NCBI RefSeq assembly: GCF_000024425.1 | Contig: NC_013946.1 | Location: forward strand, 248,001 to 312,000 | DNA: 64,000 nt | Direction: 5' to 3' | DNA from: Meiothermus ruber DSM 1279 | GTDB taxonomy: Bacteria; Deinococcota; Deinococci; Deinococcales; Thermaceae | Shown: positions 50,335-60,867 of the stretch, piece by piece | Position numbering within the stretch: position 1 is the stretch's first letter | Layout: each line of letters opens with the position of its first letter | Translations under genes and position numbers: made by a program | The notes under the pieces: generated by a model | Databases searched by the model: none | The model's input: the letters and a program-made list of their open reading frames with translations, nothing else | What the model was told of the DNA's origin: nothing

Positions 50335-51449
50335 TGGGAAAGCTCGTGCAGAATGCCGCTAAGCAGAGCGATCCGGGTGGGTATTTGGGGGATGTAGACA
50401 TTCTCGCTGAGCTGGTGGGCGGCTTCGCCGAACAGGCCCAGCCCGTCCAGGGTGGGCACACCCAGGGCGGCGGTAAAGTTGCCGTCGGAGCCACCCCCCA
50501 CCCGGCCGGCCCCCAGGTGCAGGCCCAGTTCGGCCCCGATGCGCCGGGCCATCTCGAAGAGCTCGAGCGAGGCCGGGCTGGGCTCCATGGGGGGGCGGTT
50601 CAGGCCGCCCTCCACCGAGAGGGTAGCACCCGGCAGCAGCGGCTCCAGGGCCTTAAGCGCTTTCTCGATGCGCTCCGCTTCGGCCATCGTCCAGACCCGC
50701 AGGTCGATCTCCACCCAGGCGGTGGCCGCCACCACGTTGCTGGTGGTGCCCCCCTTGATCACGTTGGGCCCCAGGGTGGTGCCCTGTTCCCAGTCCTGCA
50801 GGGCCACAATTCTGCTTATTTGATGGGCCAGCTCGACGATGGCGTTGACCCCCTTCTCGGGCTCGACGCCCTGGTGCGCGGGCTTGCCGTGGGCGGTGAG
50901 GCGGTACTGGCCCACCCCCTTGCGGGCCACCTTGAGGTCGCCGTTGCCCATGGGGGCTTCCAGTACCAGCACCAGGTCGTTGCGCAGAGCCCCGGCCTCG
51001 ATGGCCGCGCGCGAGGCCGCGGAACCCACCTCCTCGTCGGGGGTGAAGAGCAGCTCGAGGGTGGGCAGGCCCAGCCCCAGGGCCCGGTTGGCGCGCAAGG
51101 CCCACAGGAGCTGCACGATGTTGCCCTTCATGTCGTAGATGCCGGGGCCGTAGGCCCGGTCGCCCTCAATCTTCCAGGGTGTGGCAAAGGCCCCCACCGG
51201 GTGCACGGTATCGAAGTGGCATAGCACCAGCACCTTTTTGCCCGCGCCCGGGATGCGCACCCTTAGCAGCGGGCCGTTGGGGGTTTCTTCGCGCTCGAGG
51301 CTTCCCAAAGGCCCAAACTGCGCTGCAATCCAGTCGGCCACCTTCGCCAGGCCGGGCAGGTCGTGGGAGGGGGCCTCGAGGGTCACGATGGCCTCGAGGT
51401 CTTGCAGGATGGCTGGAAGTTGGGGCTGAAGGTACTCGATCGGCTTCAC
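50331..51449 (-). CDS. M20-family metallopeptidase (carboxypeptidase G2/ArgE-like)
   Basis: A 372-residue zinc hydrolase. Metal ligands and the base lie in CHFDTVHP, GIYDMKGN and PDEEVGS; the late HQLSENVYI supplies the last histidine. The lid-domain insertion has GKPAHQGVEPEKG, typical of M20A enzymes. Substrates in the family range from N-acyl amino acids to folate analogues. It is divergent from argS with only 56 bp between starts. Confidence 0.9.
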   Translation of the reverse strand: MKPIEYLQPQLPAILQDLEAIVTLEAPSHDLPGLAKVADWIAAQFGPLGSLEREETPNGPLLRVRIPGAGKKVLVLCHFDTVHPVGAFATPWKIEGDRAYGPGIYDMKGNIVQLLWALRANRALGLGLPTLELLFTPDEEVGSAASRAAIEAGALRNDLVLVLEAPMGNGDLKVARKGVGQYRLTAHGKPAHQGVEPEKGVNAIVELAHQISRIVALQDWEQGTTLGPNVIKGGTTSNVVAATAWVEIDLRVWTMAEAERIEKALKALEPLLPGATLSVEGGLNRPPMEPSPASLELFEMARRIGAELGLHLGAGRVGGGSDGNFTAALGVPTLDGLGLFGEAAHQLSENVYIPQIPTRIALLSGILHELSQ

Positions 51450-51505
51450 GGGCCCATACTACTGTTTGGGGCGGCTTAGGGGAATCTTTCTGTTATCCTA
51501 TTTCG

Positions 51506-53347
51506 GTGCTAGCATCTCGCCCCGAGATCAAGTCCCAGCTCAAAGCCGCCATCGCCCAGGCCCTGGAGGCCCTGGGCCTGCAGGAGTGGCCCGAAATTGT
51601 CGTACAGGAAACCCCGCCGGACAAGGAAGGCGACTACGGTACGCCAGTCGCCATGAGCCTGGCCCGCACCCTGCGCAAAGCCCCGCCCCAGATTGCCGCC
51701 GACCTGCTCCAGAACATCCAGCTTCCGGCCTGGGTTCGGCGTACTTTTGTGCTGGGGGGCTACTTGAATTTCGAGCTCGATCCGGCCTTTCTGGTGAAGT
51801 CGGCCACGTTGCCCGTTGCGCCTTTCCCCAAGGTTGCAGGCAAGGTGCTTCTGGAACACACCTCGGTCAACCCCAACAAAGAGCTGCACGTCGGCCACCT
51901 GCGCAACATCTGCCTGGGGGACTCGCTGGCGCGCATACTGCGCTTTGTGGGCCGCGACGTAGAAGTAATGAACTACATCGACGACACCGGGCGGCAGGCC
52001 GCCGAGAGCCTATATGCCCTGCAGTATTTTGGCCTTAAGGAAGCCCCCGCCCAGACCAAATACGACCACTGGGTGGGCGAGGCCTATGTGCGGCTGCACC
52101 AGGCCATGGAAGACCCTGAGCAAAAAGCCCGCATCGAACAGGGCGTGCAATCCACCCTCCACCGCCTGGAGGCGGGCGAGCTGCGCGACGCGGTAGACAA
52201 AATTCTGCGGGCCCAACTGCAAACCATGTACCGCCTGGGCGCCGAGTACAACGCCCTGGTCTGGGAGTCCGACATCGTGCGGGAAGGGCTGCTGGGCAAG
52301 GCCATGAAAATCCTGGAAGGCTCGCCCTACGTTTCCCGTCCTACCGAGGGCAAGTATGCGGGGGCCCTGGTCATGGATACCAGCGCTTTCATTCCCGGCC
52401 TGGAAGACCCCTACCTGGTGTTGATCCGCTCCAACGGCACCTCCACCTACACCGCCAAGGACATCGCCCTGCAGTTCTGGAAGATGGGCCTGCTCGAGGG
52501 CCTGCGCTTCGTGACCTACGATACCCAGCCCAGCGGGGCGCCCCTGTACAGCACCCACCCCGAAGGCGTGCCCCTGCCGTTTGGTGGGGCCAGCGAGACC
52601 ATCAACGTGGTGGACGCCCGCCAGAGCCACGCCCTGCGGGTGGTGCAGGCCTCGCTCGAGGTCGAAGGGCGGCCCGACCTGGCCGAGAAGTGCTTCCACC
52701 TGGCCTACGAGACGGTGCTGCTCGAGGGCCGGCAGATGTCCGGGCGCAAGGGCATTGTGGTCTCGGTGGACGAGGTGATGGACGAAGCGGTTAAGCGGGT
52801 GCGGGCGGTCATCGCCGAGAAAAACCCCGACCACCCCAGCCCCGCGGAAGCCGCCGAGCAGATTGGGGTGGGAGCGGTGCGCTTCGCCATGCTCAAAACC
52901 GAGGCCAAGAAGCAGATCGACTTCCGCTACGACCAGGCCCTGAGCTTCGAAGGGGATACCGGCCCCTACATCCAGTACGCCTACGCCCGCGCAGGCTCGA
53001 TCCTGCGCAAGGCCGAAGAGCAAGGGGTTATCCAGGAAGCCCCCGACTTCACCCAGGCCACGCCCTACGAGGTGGCCCTGGCCAAGACCCTGCTGCGCTT
53101 CCCCGAGGCCGTGCAGGATGCTGCCCGTAACAAAGCCCCGCATATTGTGGCCCAGTACCTGCTCGAGCTGGCCGCGGCCTGGAGTAGCTTCTACAACGCC
53201 AAAACCCCCGATGGCCGGCCGGCCACCCCGGTGCTCAGCGCGCCCCCAGAGTTGCGTGGGGTGCGGCTGGAGCTGGTCAAGGCCCTGCGCCAGACCCTCA
53301 AGCAGGGCCTGGGCCTGCTGGGCCTGGAAGCCCCCGAGGTCATGTAA
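51506..53347 (+). CDS. argS: Arginyl-tRNA synthetase
   Basis: A 613-residue class I synthetase. The HIGH-type motif is HVGHLRN; the KMSK-type loop reads QMSGRKG, a divergence known in many ArgRS. The N-terminal Add-1 domain and the C-terminal DALR anticodon-binding domain (from about residue 500, SFEGDTGPYIQYAYARAGSIL) are present. The GTG at 51506 is chosen because the upstream frame to 51179 overlaps the divergent M20 gene. TATCCT at 51494-51499 lies 6 nt before it, suggesting a leaderless mRNA. Confidence 0.95.
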   Translation: MLASRPEIKSQLKAAIAQALEALGLQEWPEIVVQETPPDKEGDYGTPVAMSLARTLRKAPPQIAADLLQNIQLPAWVRRTFVLGGYLNFELDPAFLVKSATLPVAPFPKVAGKVLLEHTSVNPNKELHVGHLRNICLGDSLARILRFVGRDVEVMNYIDDTGRQAAESLYALQYFGLKEAPAQTKYDHWVGEAYVRLHQAMEDPEQKARIEQGVQSTLHRLEAGELRDAVDKILRAQLQTMYRLGAEYNALVWESDIVREGLLGKAMKILEGSPYVSRPTEGKYAGALVMDTSAFIPGLEDPYLVLIRSNGTSTYTAKDIALQFWKMGLLEGLRFVTYDTQPSGAPLYSTHPEGVPLPFGGASETINVVDARQSHALRVVQASLEVEGRPDLAEKCFHLAYETVLLEGRQMSGRKGIVVSVDEVMDEAVKRVRAVIAEKNPDHPSPAEAAEQIGVGAVRFAMLKTEAKKQIDFRYDQALSFEGDTGPYIQYAYARAGSILRKAEEQGVIQEAPDFTQATPYEVALAKTLLRFPEAVQDAARNKAPHIVAQYLLELAAAWSSFYNAKTPDGRPATPVLSAPPELRGVRLELVKALRQTLKQGLGLLGLEAPEVM

Positions 53348-53885
53348 CGCTGCTGGGCTCCGGCAAGCAATTGCACCCCGACGGCTCCAGGCTGGGCGGA
53401 CTGGTCGTCCTGCGGCGCCGTTAATGGCCTGCCCCACACGATGCGTACGGCTGGTTTAGCCCAGCCGGCAGGGGGTGGGTTGCTGCTGCGAATTTCCACG
53501 GCTTTGGCTGCACCGGAAAATGCATCGGGGTGCGTTGCTGGGTTTATTCATCACACCCTGCTTCGGGCTGCAGGTGTTACGTGGATGTGCATTTTGCACA
53601 AGGGGTTGGTTTTCACCGTGTTACCCTGCATGGGAGGTTTAACGGAGGAGTTCACGCCTTGAGAAGGGGAGGTAGCAAGCACAGGCGAGATGGTTCAAGC
53701 CATCCGATTGAAACTTTTTTCCGGCAGGGCTTGCTGAAACAGTCCCGTGCTGAATTGGCCCTGGTGGTATGCCTTTATGCCCTCATAGCGTCGCGCCACA
53801 GCCAACAGGGCCTTCATGCCGGACAGGTGTGTGGTCGCCCATATACCGCTTGGGGCCCTTGGGGAATTGAGCAAGGAGTGTGTGC
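53348..53885. other. Long intergenic region before the SARP-like gene
   Basis: No convincing full-length gene. It contains a GGCTGG/CCAGCC hairpin (53449-53466) without a T-run, and a possible 76-codon ORF from TTG 53659 with GGAGGAG upstream, whose TGA overlaps the next ATG. Base composition is less GC-rich than neighbouring genes. Confidence 0.6.
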
Positions 53886-55726
53886 ATGAATAAATCCGGA
53901 GGACCCATTCAGCTCAAACTATGGGGCCCGGCCCGGCTGGAGTACCAAGGCCGCGAATTAAAGCTCCAGCGCAAGGGTCTGGCCATTCTGTACTACCTGG
54001 CCCTGGAAGGGGCTACCCGCCGCGAAGTGCTGGCCGACCTGCTCTGGGGCCACTCGGCGGCCTCACAGAACCTGCGGGTTGAGCTGCACCGCCTGGGTCA
54101 GGCCCTGGCCCCCCTGGGCTACACCCTGTTTAAAGCCGGCGAAGACCCCTTGCAGCTCCCGCCTTTCGTGACCCTGGATCGCACCCCGGCGCCGGGGGCG
54201 CCCATGGAAGGGCTGGAGGAGATCTCGGTGGAGTTCAGAGCCTGGCTCGAGGGCCAGCGCTCACAGCTCATGGCCAACAGCTCCGGCACGGTGGGGCGGG
54301 AGCGGCTGGTACAGGAGGTGGCCTCGCAGATCGTGTTGCCCTCGGTGTTGATTCTGACCGGACGGCCCGGTTCCGGGCGCACGGCCTTTGCTCAAGCCCT
54401 GGCTAAAGCCCTGGGGATGCCCTTTTTAGAGGGCCCTCGAGGCGGCGGCAAGGCCCTGCACTACCTGCGCCCCCCTACGCCGATGTCTCGATAGAACGCA
54501 TCCTTACCGACCGGGACGGGCTTTGGGTGGTGGAGCGCTCCTCCTATGGCGAAGATCCCAGGCTCATCCTGGAGCTGAGAAGCCATTACCCCGCCGAGCG
54601 CACCCGCTACATCACCCTGCCGCCCCTGTCCTGGGCGGAGGCCCGCGCTTCCATGCTTTCCAACCTACCCTTTGCCCAGGCGGCGCGGCTGTTTCTGGCC
54701 TCGGGGGGCTCGCCCGGCCACCTGCGGGAGCTGCTGGCTGTGCCCCACAACGGCACCGAGATGCCCTTGCCCCAGCGGGTGCGGGCGCAGGTGCAGCTCG
54801 AGTCCCGGATGCTGTCGCTGGAGGCCCGGCTGGCCCTGGAGCGCCTGTCGGTGCACCCCGGCCCTTACAGCCAGGGTCTGCTGGACGCCCTCGAGGCCAC
54901 GCCCTACCTCGACGAGCTCGAGCGCCGTGGCTGGTTAATTTACGCCGGCCAGTGGCAGTTTTCCGATGACGCCAGCCGCCGGGTTCTGTACCTGGGGTTG
55001 CAGCCCGGGCGGCGCCAGCAGTACCACCGCCAGGCCGCCCTGCAGTGTGCGATGGAGGAGCAGCGCATGGCCGAGGCCTACCACCGCCTGATGGCCGGGG
55101 ATACCGCCGACTGGGGCACCTTTGTCAACACCTTGCCGGGCTGGACCCGCTACGGCCTCAAGGCCTGGCTGGGTATGCACGAAAACCTTCCGATGGGCCC
55201 CAGTACCGGCGAGGCGGCTCGAGGCAGCGAACTGGCCTTGCTGGAAGAGGCTCGCTTTGGACAGGGCTTCGAGGTCGAAGGGCGTCATGTGCGCTGGATG
55301 CGCACCCCCTCCATGAGCAGCGCTTCGGGCATTATCTGGGCGGCGCATGACGAACCTTCGCTGCTGCACCTCAAGGGCAATGCCTACGTAGAGAACCCCC
55401 TGGGGGTGGGCATCTCGGGGCGCGCTGCCCCTCTGATGCTTGAAATTCAAGAACCCCGCGAAGCCCGCATCATCTTCCTCCCGGGTATTCAGGCGGGGGC
55501 CCTGGCCGATAACGCCCTGTTGTTGCCTTTGCAGGAAGAGCTGGATGTCTGGTTCCGGGTGCCAGCCGGGGCTAGCATCCGCCTGACCAGCAGCGCTGAG
55601 AGCGGCCTGATCGACCTCGAGGTCACCTCCTACCGCGTGGCGCCGCCTCCTTTGGCGCAGTCGGCTCCCAGAGTGGAGGTATTCGAATTTTTTCGTAGCG
55701 CGGTAGAAGCCGCCAGGAAAAGCTAA
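53886..55726 (+). pseudogene. SARP/AfsR-like regulator with P-loop domain, frameshifted at a C run
   Basis: Two frames together encode about 613 residues. The first (ATG 53886, after CAAGGAG) has an OmpR/SARP-like winged helix at residues ~5-75 and a P-loop-like [11 protein letters not shown] in which the usual Lys is Arg. It stops at 54494. The second frame continues smoothly from about 54476 (YADVSIERILTDRDGLW) to 55726. The shift coincides with six C residues at 54470-54475; seven would restore one frame reading HYLRPPYADVS. It may be a mutation, a programmed slippage site or a sequence error. The C-terminal ~200 residues are not recognised. It could instead be two separate proteins. Confidence 0.7.
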
Positions 55727-55779
55727 ATTGGCTGCGGGCTGGGGCCGGCTTTCCCAACACACTGCTACGGCGGTGCTTG

Positions 55780-56040
55780 CTATGGCTGGCCGGCTTGCAG
55801 GCCGACCTGCTCCATCCAGGCTTTGAGCTTGCTGATGGAAAAGCGGCTCAGCGAGGTGGCGTGTTCTTTGTACACCAGGGTGGGCACGCTGCGCTTACCG
55901 TTGTTGACCTTCATTACCAGCTCGGCTGCGGTGGGGTCGTGTTCGATATTGACTTCCTGGAAGGGCAGTCCGAGGCTGGTCAGGGCTTGTTTGGCGGCGT
56001 GGCAGTCGGGGCACCAGGAGGTTGTGTACATCGTAATCAT
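55780..56040 (-). CDS. Glutaredoxin-like thiol-disulfide oxidoreductase
   Basis: An 86-residue thioredoxin-fold protein with active site WCPDC at residues 9-13, the cis-Pro segment VPTLVYK, and NNGKRS before it. The CPDC site and size resemble mycoredoxin- or NrdH-like proteins rather than classical CPYC glutaredoxins. It may reduce mixed disulfides with a low-molecular-weight thiol such as bacillithiol; that is inference. It is convergent with the upstream regulator gene. Confidence 0.9.
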   Translation of the reverse strand: MITMYTTSWCPDCHAAKQALTSLGLPFQEVNIEHDPTAAELVMKVNNGKRSVPTLVYKEHATSLSRFSISKLKAWMEQVGLQAGQP

Positions 56041-56180
56041 GGCCAGCGAGTAGTTTAGAGAAGACCCGGGCTAGGCACTGTGCGTTTGCTGACGTGTTTG
56101 GCCCGAGGGGTGGGGTTTGCGGTCTTGGTTGGGTGCGACAGGGTTGTTCCGGCCAGGGGCTGGTATAACCATAAACGGCC

Positions 56181-56987
56181 ATGCCCGAACTACCCGAAGT
56201 GGAAACCACCCGGCGCATCCTCGAGCCCTACCTGCTGGGCCAGCGCATCCAACAACTCCTGCACCAAGACCCCGCCCGCTACCGCAACACCGAGCGGGCC
56301 GAGGGGCGCAGGGTGCTGGGCACTTCCCGCCGGGGCAAGTACCTGATTATTCACCTGGACGAGAACCTCGAGCTCATCGTGCACCTGGGTATGACCGGGG
56401 GCTTTCGCTTTGAGCCGCACCGCCATACCCGGGTCACCCTGCACCTGCCCCACCAAACCCTCTACTACACCGACCCCCGGCGCTTTGGGAAGTGGTGGGT
56501 GGTGGAGGCGGGCGACTACCGCGAAATTGACCTGCTGTGCCGCATGGGGCCCGAGCCGCTCTCGGACGATTTCACCCTCGCACACTTCCAGCAGGCACTC
56601 CGCACCCCCCGGAAAATCAAGGAGGTGCTGCTCGCGCAAGAGGCGGTGGCCGGGGTGGGCAACATCTACGCCGACGAGTCGCTGTGGCTGAGCCAGATCC
56701 ACCCCGAGCGGCCTGCCGCCTCGCTTTCAAGTCCCGAAGTCCGGCGGCTGTACAAGGCCATCCGGGTGGTGATGGAGCGGGCGGTGGAGGCTGGAGGTTC
56801 CACGCTCTCGGATGCGAGCTACCGGCAGCCCGATGGCCAGCCCGGCTACTTTCAGTTCCAGCACAACGCCTACGACCGCACCGGCCAGCCCTGCAAGCGC
56901 AAGGGCTGCACGGGCCGGATTGCCAAAATTGTGGTGGGCGGGCGTGGAACCCACTTCTGCCCGCAGTGCCAGCAAAATAGCCGCTAG
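56181..56987 (+). CDS. mutM: Formamidopyrimidine-DNA glycosylase
   Basis: A 268-residue base-excision enzyme. PELPEVETTRR at the N-terminus gives the catalytic Pro2 and Glu3, GNIYADESLW marks the helix-two-turn-helix region, and the zinc finger CKRKGC...CPQC closes the protein. It removes 8-oxoguanine and formamidopyrimidines and nicks the strand. It is probably monocistronic; the next gene is convergent, 5 bp away. Confidence 0.96.
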   Translation: MPELPEVETTRRILEPYLLGQRIQQLLHQDPARYRNTERAEGRRVLGTSRRGKYLIIHLDENLELIVHLGMTGGFRFEPHRHTRVTLHLPHQTLYYTDPRRFGKWWVVEAGDYREIDLLCRMGPEPLSDDFTLAHFQQALRTPRKIKEVLLAQEAVAGVGNIYADESLWLSQIHPERPAASLSSPEVRRLYKAIRVVMERAVEAGGSTLSDASYRQPDGQPGYFQFQHNAYDRTGQPCKRKGCTGRIAKIVVGGRGTHFCPQCQQNSR

Positions 56988-56991
56988 CAGT

Positions 56992-57324
56992 TCAGCCCGA
57001 CTTTTCCGACCCGGCCTGTGGCAGCTTTCCCTGCTCGGCCAGGGTGTTGGTCACGATCCAGGCCTCGGCCTCCTCGGGGGTTTTGACCCGGTAGACTTCC
57101 TCACCGGTGCGCTTGTCCACGATGCCGTAGGCCTTGCTGCCCTTGAGGGGCCTGTACTCGTAAGGGGCCGACTGGAGGAAGGCCTCGAGATCCACCCCCT
57201 CCCCCAGCATCTGGCGAAACCAGGCCTGCTGGGCCTGCTCGACCCGCCGGTAGCCCCAGTAGTTGACCAGGCCAAACAGGGCGATGAGCACAAAGAGGGC
57301 CAGAAAAACCACAAGCCAGCTCAT
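56992..57324 (-). CDS. Small hypothetical membrane protein
   Basis: A 110-residue protein with one N-terminal transmembrane helix (residues 2-23, SWLVVFLALFVLIALFGLV) and a soluble tail (YRPLKGSKAYGIVDKRTGEEVYRVKTPEEAEAWI) that looks like a small alpha/beta module. Family not recognised. It lies between convergent mutM and a WYL regulator gene on the same strand, 36 bp downstream of the latter's stop. Confidence 0.75.
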   Translation of the reverse strand: MSWLVVFLALFVLIALFGLVNYWGYRRVEQAQQAWFRQMLGEGVDLEAFLQSAPYEYRPLKGSKAYGIVDKRTGEEVYRVKTPEEAEAWIVTNTLAEQGKLPQAGSEKSG

Positions 57325-57363
57325 TCGCTCAGTTTAAGCCAGAGACAGGGCTGGTAGCTTTGG

Positions 57364-58329
57364 TCAGCTCACAGGCCGAGCCTGGGTCTGGTACAACGCC
57401 AGGGCTTTGCTCAGCGCCTCGAGCACCTGCTTGCGGAACTCGAGCGGCTCGAGGGCTTCCACCCCGGCGCCAGCGGCCAAGACCCAGCCCAAGGCTTGCT
57501 CGGGGTATTCGAAGCGAATCTGGGCTTTCAGCCAGCTATCGCCTGCCGGCTTGCAGTGCTCGAGCTGCCCCCAGTGGCTGGCAGGGTTGGAACGCGCCAG
57601 CACCTTTTCTTGAACGCGAACCCAAATGCGGTAGGAGGGAATTTTGGCGCGAAAGTCGGCGCGGGCTTTGTGCCAGTAGGCCTCGAGGTCGAAGTCGGCA
57701 GGGCGTTGGGAAGGTTCGTCCAGCACGCTGGCCTCGAGGATTCTCGAAACACGGTACGAGCGCAGTTCGCCCTGTCTGGAGGCAACCAGATACCACACGC
57801 TTCCCTTGACCACCAGGCCCAGCGGGTCTACGGTGCGCTCGGCCGGTTGCCCCTCCATCGGTTCGTAGACCAGCCGTAGCTTTCGGTCTTGCCAGACCGC
57901 TTCCTGCAAAACAGGCAACAAGGGAACTTTTTCCTGATAACGCTGAATGTCTACCAGAATACGTTGACGCGCGTACTCGGCCCCCCGCCGCTGGGCAGCA
58001 GGCAGGGCGGCCAGCATCTTGATAAGGGCATTTTCACCGGCTTTGCCCAGGCCCAGGTCGCGCAGGAGTTGGGTGGGTTTGAGTGCAAACAGCGCCATAA
58101 TTTCCGGCTGGCTAAGGCCAGTCAGGTTGGTGCGGTACTCCTCCAGGAGCCGCCACCCCCCCTTGCTACCCCGCTCGGCGTAGACCGGTACACCCGAGGC
58201 GGTGAGGGCCTCCATGTCGCGGTGGATGGTGCGTGGGGAGACCTCGAGGCGCTTGGCCAGCTCTGCCGTGGTAGCCCGCCCTCTGGTCTGCAACAGCAAC
58301 AGTATCGAAACCAGACGATCCGCCCGCAT
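57364..58329 (-). CDS. WYL-domain transcriptional regulator (YafY type)
   Basis: A 321-residue regulator. Residues ~5-60 form an HTH_11 winged helix (TTAELAKRLEVSPRTIHRDMEAL), the middle holds a WYL domain (ERTVDPLGLVVKGSVWYLVASR), and a WCX-type extension ends the protein. WYL proteins sense nucleotides or other ligands. It is divergent from an SDR gene with a TATGACA-N5-TGACATA dyad between them, so it probably controls that gene and itself. Confidence 0.92.
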   Translation of the reverse strand: MRADRLVSILLLLQTRGRATTAELAKRLEVSPRTIHRDMEALTASGVPVYAERGSKGGWRLLEEYRTNLTGLSQPEIMALFALKPTQLLRDLGLGKAGENALIKMLAALPAAQRRGAEYARQRILVDIQRYQEKVPLLPVLQEAVWQDRKLRLVYEPMEGQPAERTVDPLGLVVKGSVWYLVASRQGELRSYRVSRILEASVLDEPSQRPADFDLEAYWHKARADFRAKIPSYRIWVRVQEKVLARSNPASHWGQLEHCKPAGDSWLKAQIRFEYPEQALGWVLAAGAGVEALEPLEFRKQVLEALSKALALYQTQARPVS

Positions 58330-58350
58330 ACCTCAACCCTACCCCACCAA

Positions 58351-58373
58351 TATGACAGAAGGTGACATATAAC
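58351..58373. promoter_or_regulatory. Dyad operator between the WYL regulator and SDR genes
   Basis: TATGACA-N5-TGACATA at 58351-58369 is an inverted repeat with one mismatched pair per arm. TATAAC (58368-58373) overlaps its end and could be the SDR -10 box. Confidence 0.6.
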
Positions 58374-58402
58374 GGGTCTAGGCTGAACCATGGAGGGACT
58401 TT

Positions 58403-59317
58403 ATGTCTAATCTCAAAGAGAAAATTGTGGTTGTGGCCGGGGCGACCAGAGGCTGTGGGCGGGGCATTGCGGTGGAGTTGGGCGCAGCCGGCGCAACCGT
58501 CTACTGCACGGGCCGTAGCACGCGCGGCAACCCCTCCGATCTGAACCGCCCCGAAACCATCGAGGAGACTGCAGAACTGGTCACCAAGGCGGGCGGAACG
58601 GGGATTGCGGTGCGGGTGGATCATACCCAAGAAGCCCAGGTCAAGGCCCTGTTCGAGCAGGTTAAAGCGGAGCAAGGCCGACTGGATATCTTGGTGAACG
58701 ACGTCTGGGGTGGCGATGGCCTGATCGAGTGGGGCAAGCCCTTCTGGGAGATGGACATGGCCCTGGGCTGGCGACTGCTGGAACGCTCGGTTTATAGCCA
58801 TCTGCTCACCAGCCGCTACGCGGTGCCGCTGATGCTCGAGCAGAATAGCGGCCTGATTGTCGAGGTCACCGACGGGGATACCCTGAACTACCGCGGAAAC
58901 TTCTTCTACGATCTGGTCAAGACCACCGTAATCCGTCTCGCGCACAACATGGCCGAGGAGTTCAAGGGCCAGCGCATCAACGTATTGGGCCAGCCCAACC
59001 CCGTTCGCGCGAACATCACCGCCCTGGCCCTCACCCCTGGCTTCCTGCGCTCAGAGGCGATGCTGGAGCACTTTGGGGTGAGCGAGGCCAACTGGCGCGA
59101 TGCCATTGCCCAAGACCCCTACTACGCCGAGTCGGAGACCCCGCATTACATTGGTCGGGCGGTTGTCGCGCTGGCTACCGATCCAAAGGTTCACGAAAAG
59201 GCAGGCCAGGCCCTGGCCACCTGGCACCTGAGCCGTGAGTACGGTTTCACCGATATAGACGGCAGAGCCCCGCACTGGCAGGAGTTCTACGAAGGCAAAA
59301 AGGCCGCCGAAGCCTGA
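58403..59317 (+). CDS. Short-chain dehydrogenase/reductase
   Basis: A 304-residue SDR with the cofactor motif VVAGATRGCGRGIAVELG, the NAD(P)-site LVNDVWGG in place of NNAG, a catalytic Ser region (LIVEVTDGD) and YDLVK as the YxxxK pair. CTGRSTRG after strand 2 favours NADPH. The long C-terminal part and the VNDVWGG variant resemble DHRS1-like proteins. The substrate is unknown. The ATG follows GGAGGGA; regulation by the divergent WYL protein is likely. Confidence 0.92.
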   Translation: MSNLKEKIVVVAGATRGCGRGIAVELGAAGATVYCTGRSTRGNPSDLNRPETIEETAELVTKAGGTGIAVRVDHTQEAQVKALFEQVKAEQGRLDILVNDVWGGDGLIEWGKPFWEMDMALGWRLLERSVYSHLLTSRYAVPLMLEQNSGLIVEVTDGDTLNYRGNFFYDLVKTTVIRLAHNMAEEFKGQRINVLGQPNPVRANITALALTPGFLRSEAMLEHFGVSEANWRDAIAQDPYYAESETPHYIGRAVVALATDPKVHEKAGQALATWHLSREYGFTDIDGRAPHWQEFYEGKKAAEA

Positions 59318-59360
59318 GGAGCGCAGTGCAAGGCTTCGATTCGCCCGCCTTGCTGCCGGT

Positions 59361-59389
59361 TTGACGTACTGACCTCGGCATTGGACAAT
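59361..59389 (+). promoter_or_regulatory. Sigma-A promoter upstream of ddl
   Basis: TTGACG (59361-59366), 17 bp spacer, GACAAT (59384-59389). A GTG occurs 7 nt later (59397), opening a 74-codon frame that ends on the ddl start. Confidence 0.75.
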
Positions 59390-59396
59390 ACACATC

Positions 59397-60586
<1,190 letters not shown>

Positions 60587-60867
60587 GCCAGGCAACACAA
60601 CAGCCGCTCCTGGCTCACGCATGGGGCACTTCAATACCGATAGGACGTACGCAGTTGGGTGAAGGATGTGGATGGGATTGGCCAGGTAACTTCACGCCAA
60701 TTCGGAAAAGAACCTGACACCCGGTAGAAATAAGGGACGGGAGGCTGCTCATACGACATTACCCGTCCCTACTGGGGATTGCAGCAGCCGTGCGCGCCCT
60801 GCTCCTGCCCAGACACACAAGGACGTAAGCCCTGCTATAGCAATGAAGCTATTCGCATGGGCATCAG
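60587..60867. other. Gene-free region after ddl with a long hairpin
   Basis: No gene seen. AGGGACGGG (60733-60741) pairs with CCCGTCCCT (60762-60770) across a 20-base loop. No T-run follows. It may relate to the adjacent transposase remnant or be a terminator for ddl. Confidence 0.5.

Noticed and set aside
53530-53889. Full 119-codon reading upstream of the SARP-like gene
   Set aside because: The first 43 codons look non-coding; only the shorter TTG-initiated part with a ribosome site was kept as a weak candidate.
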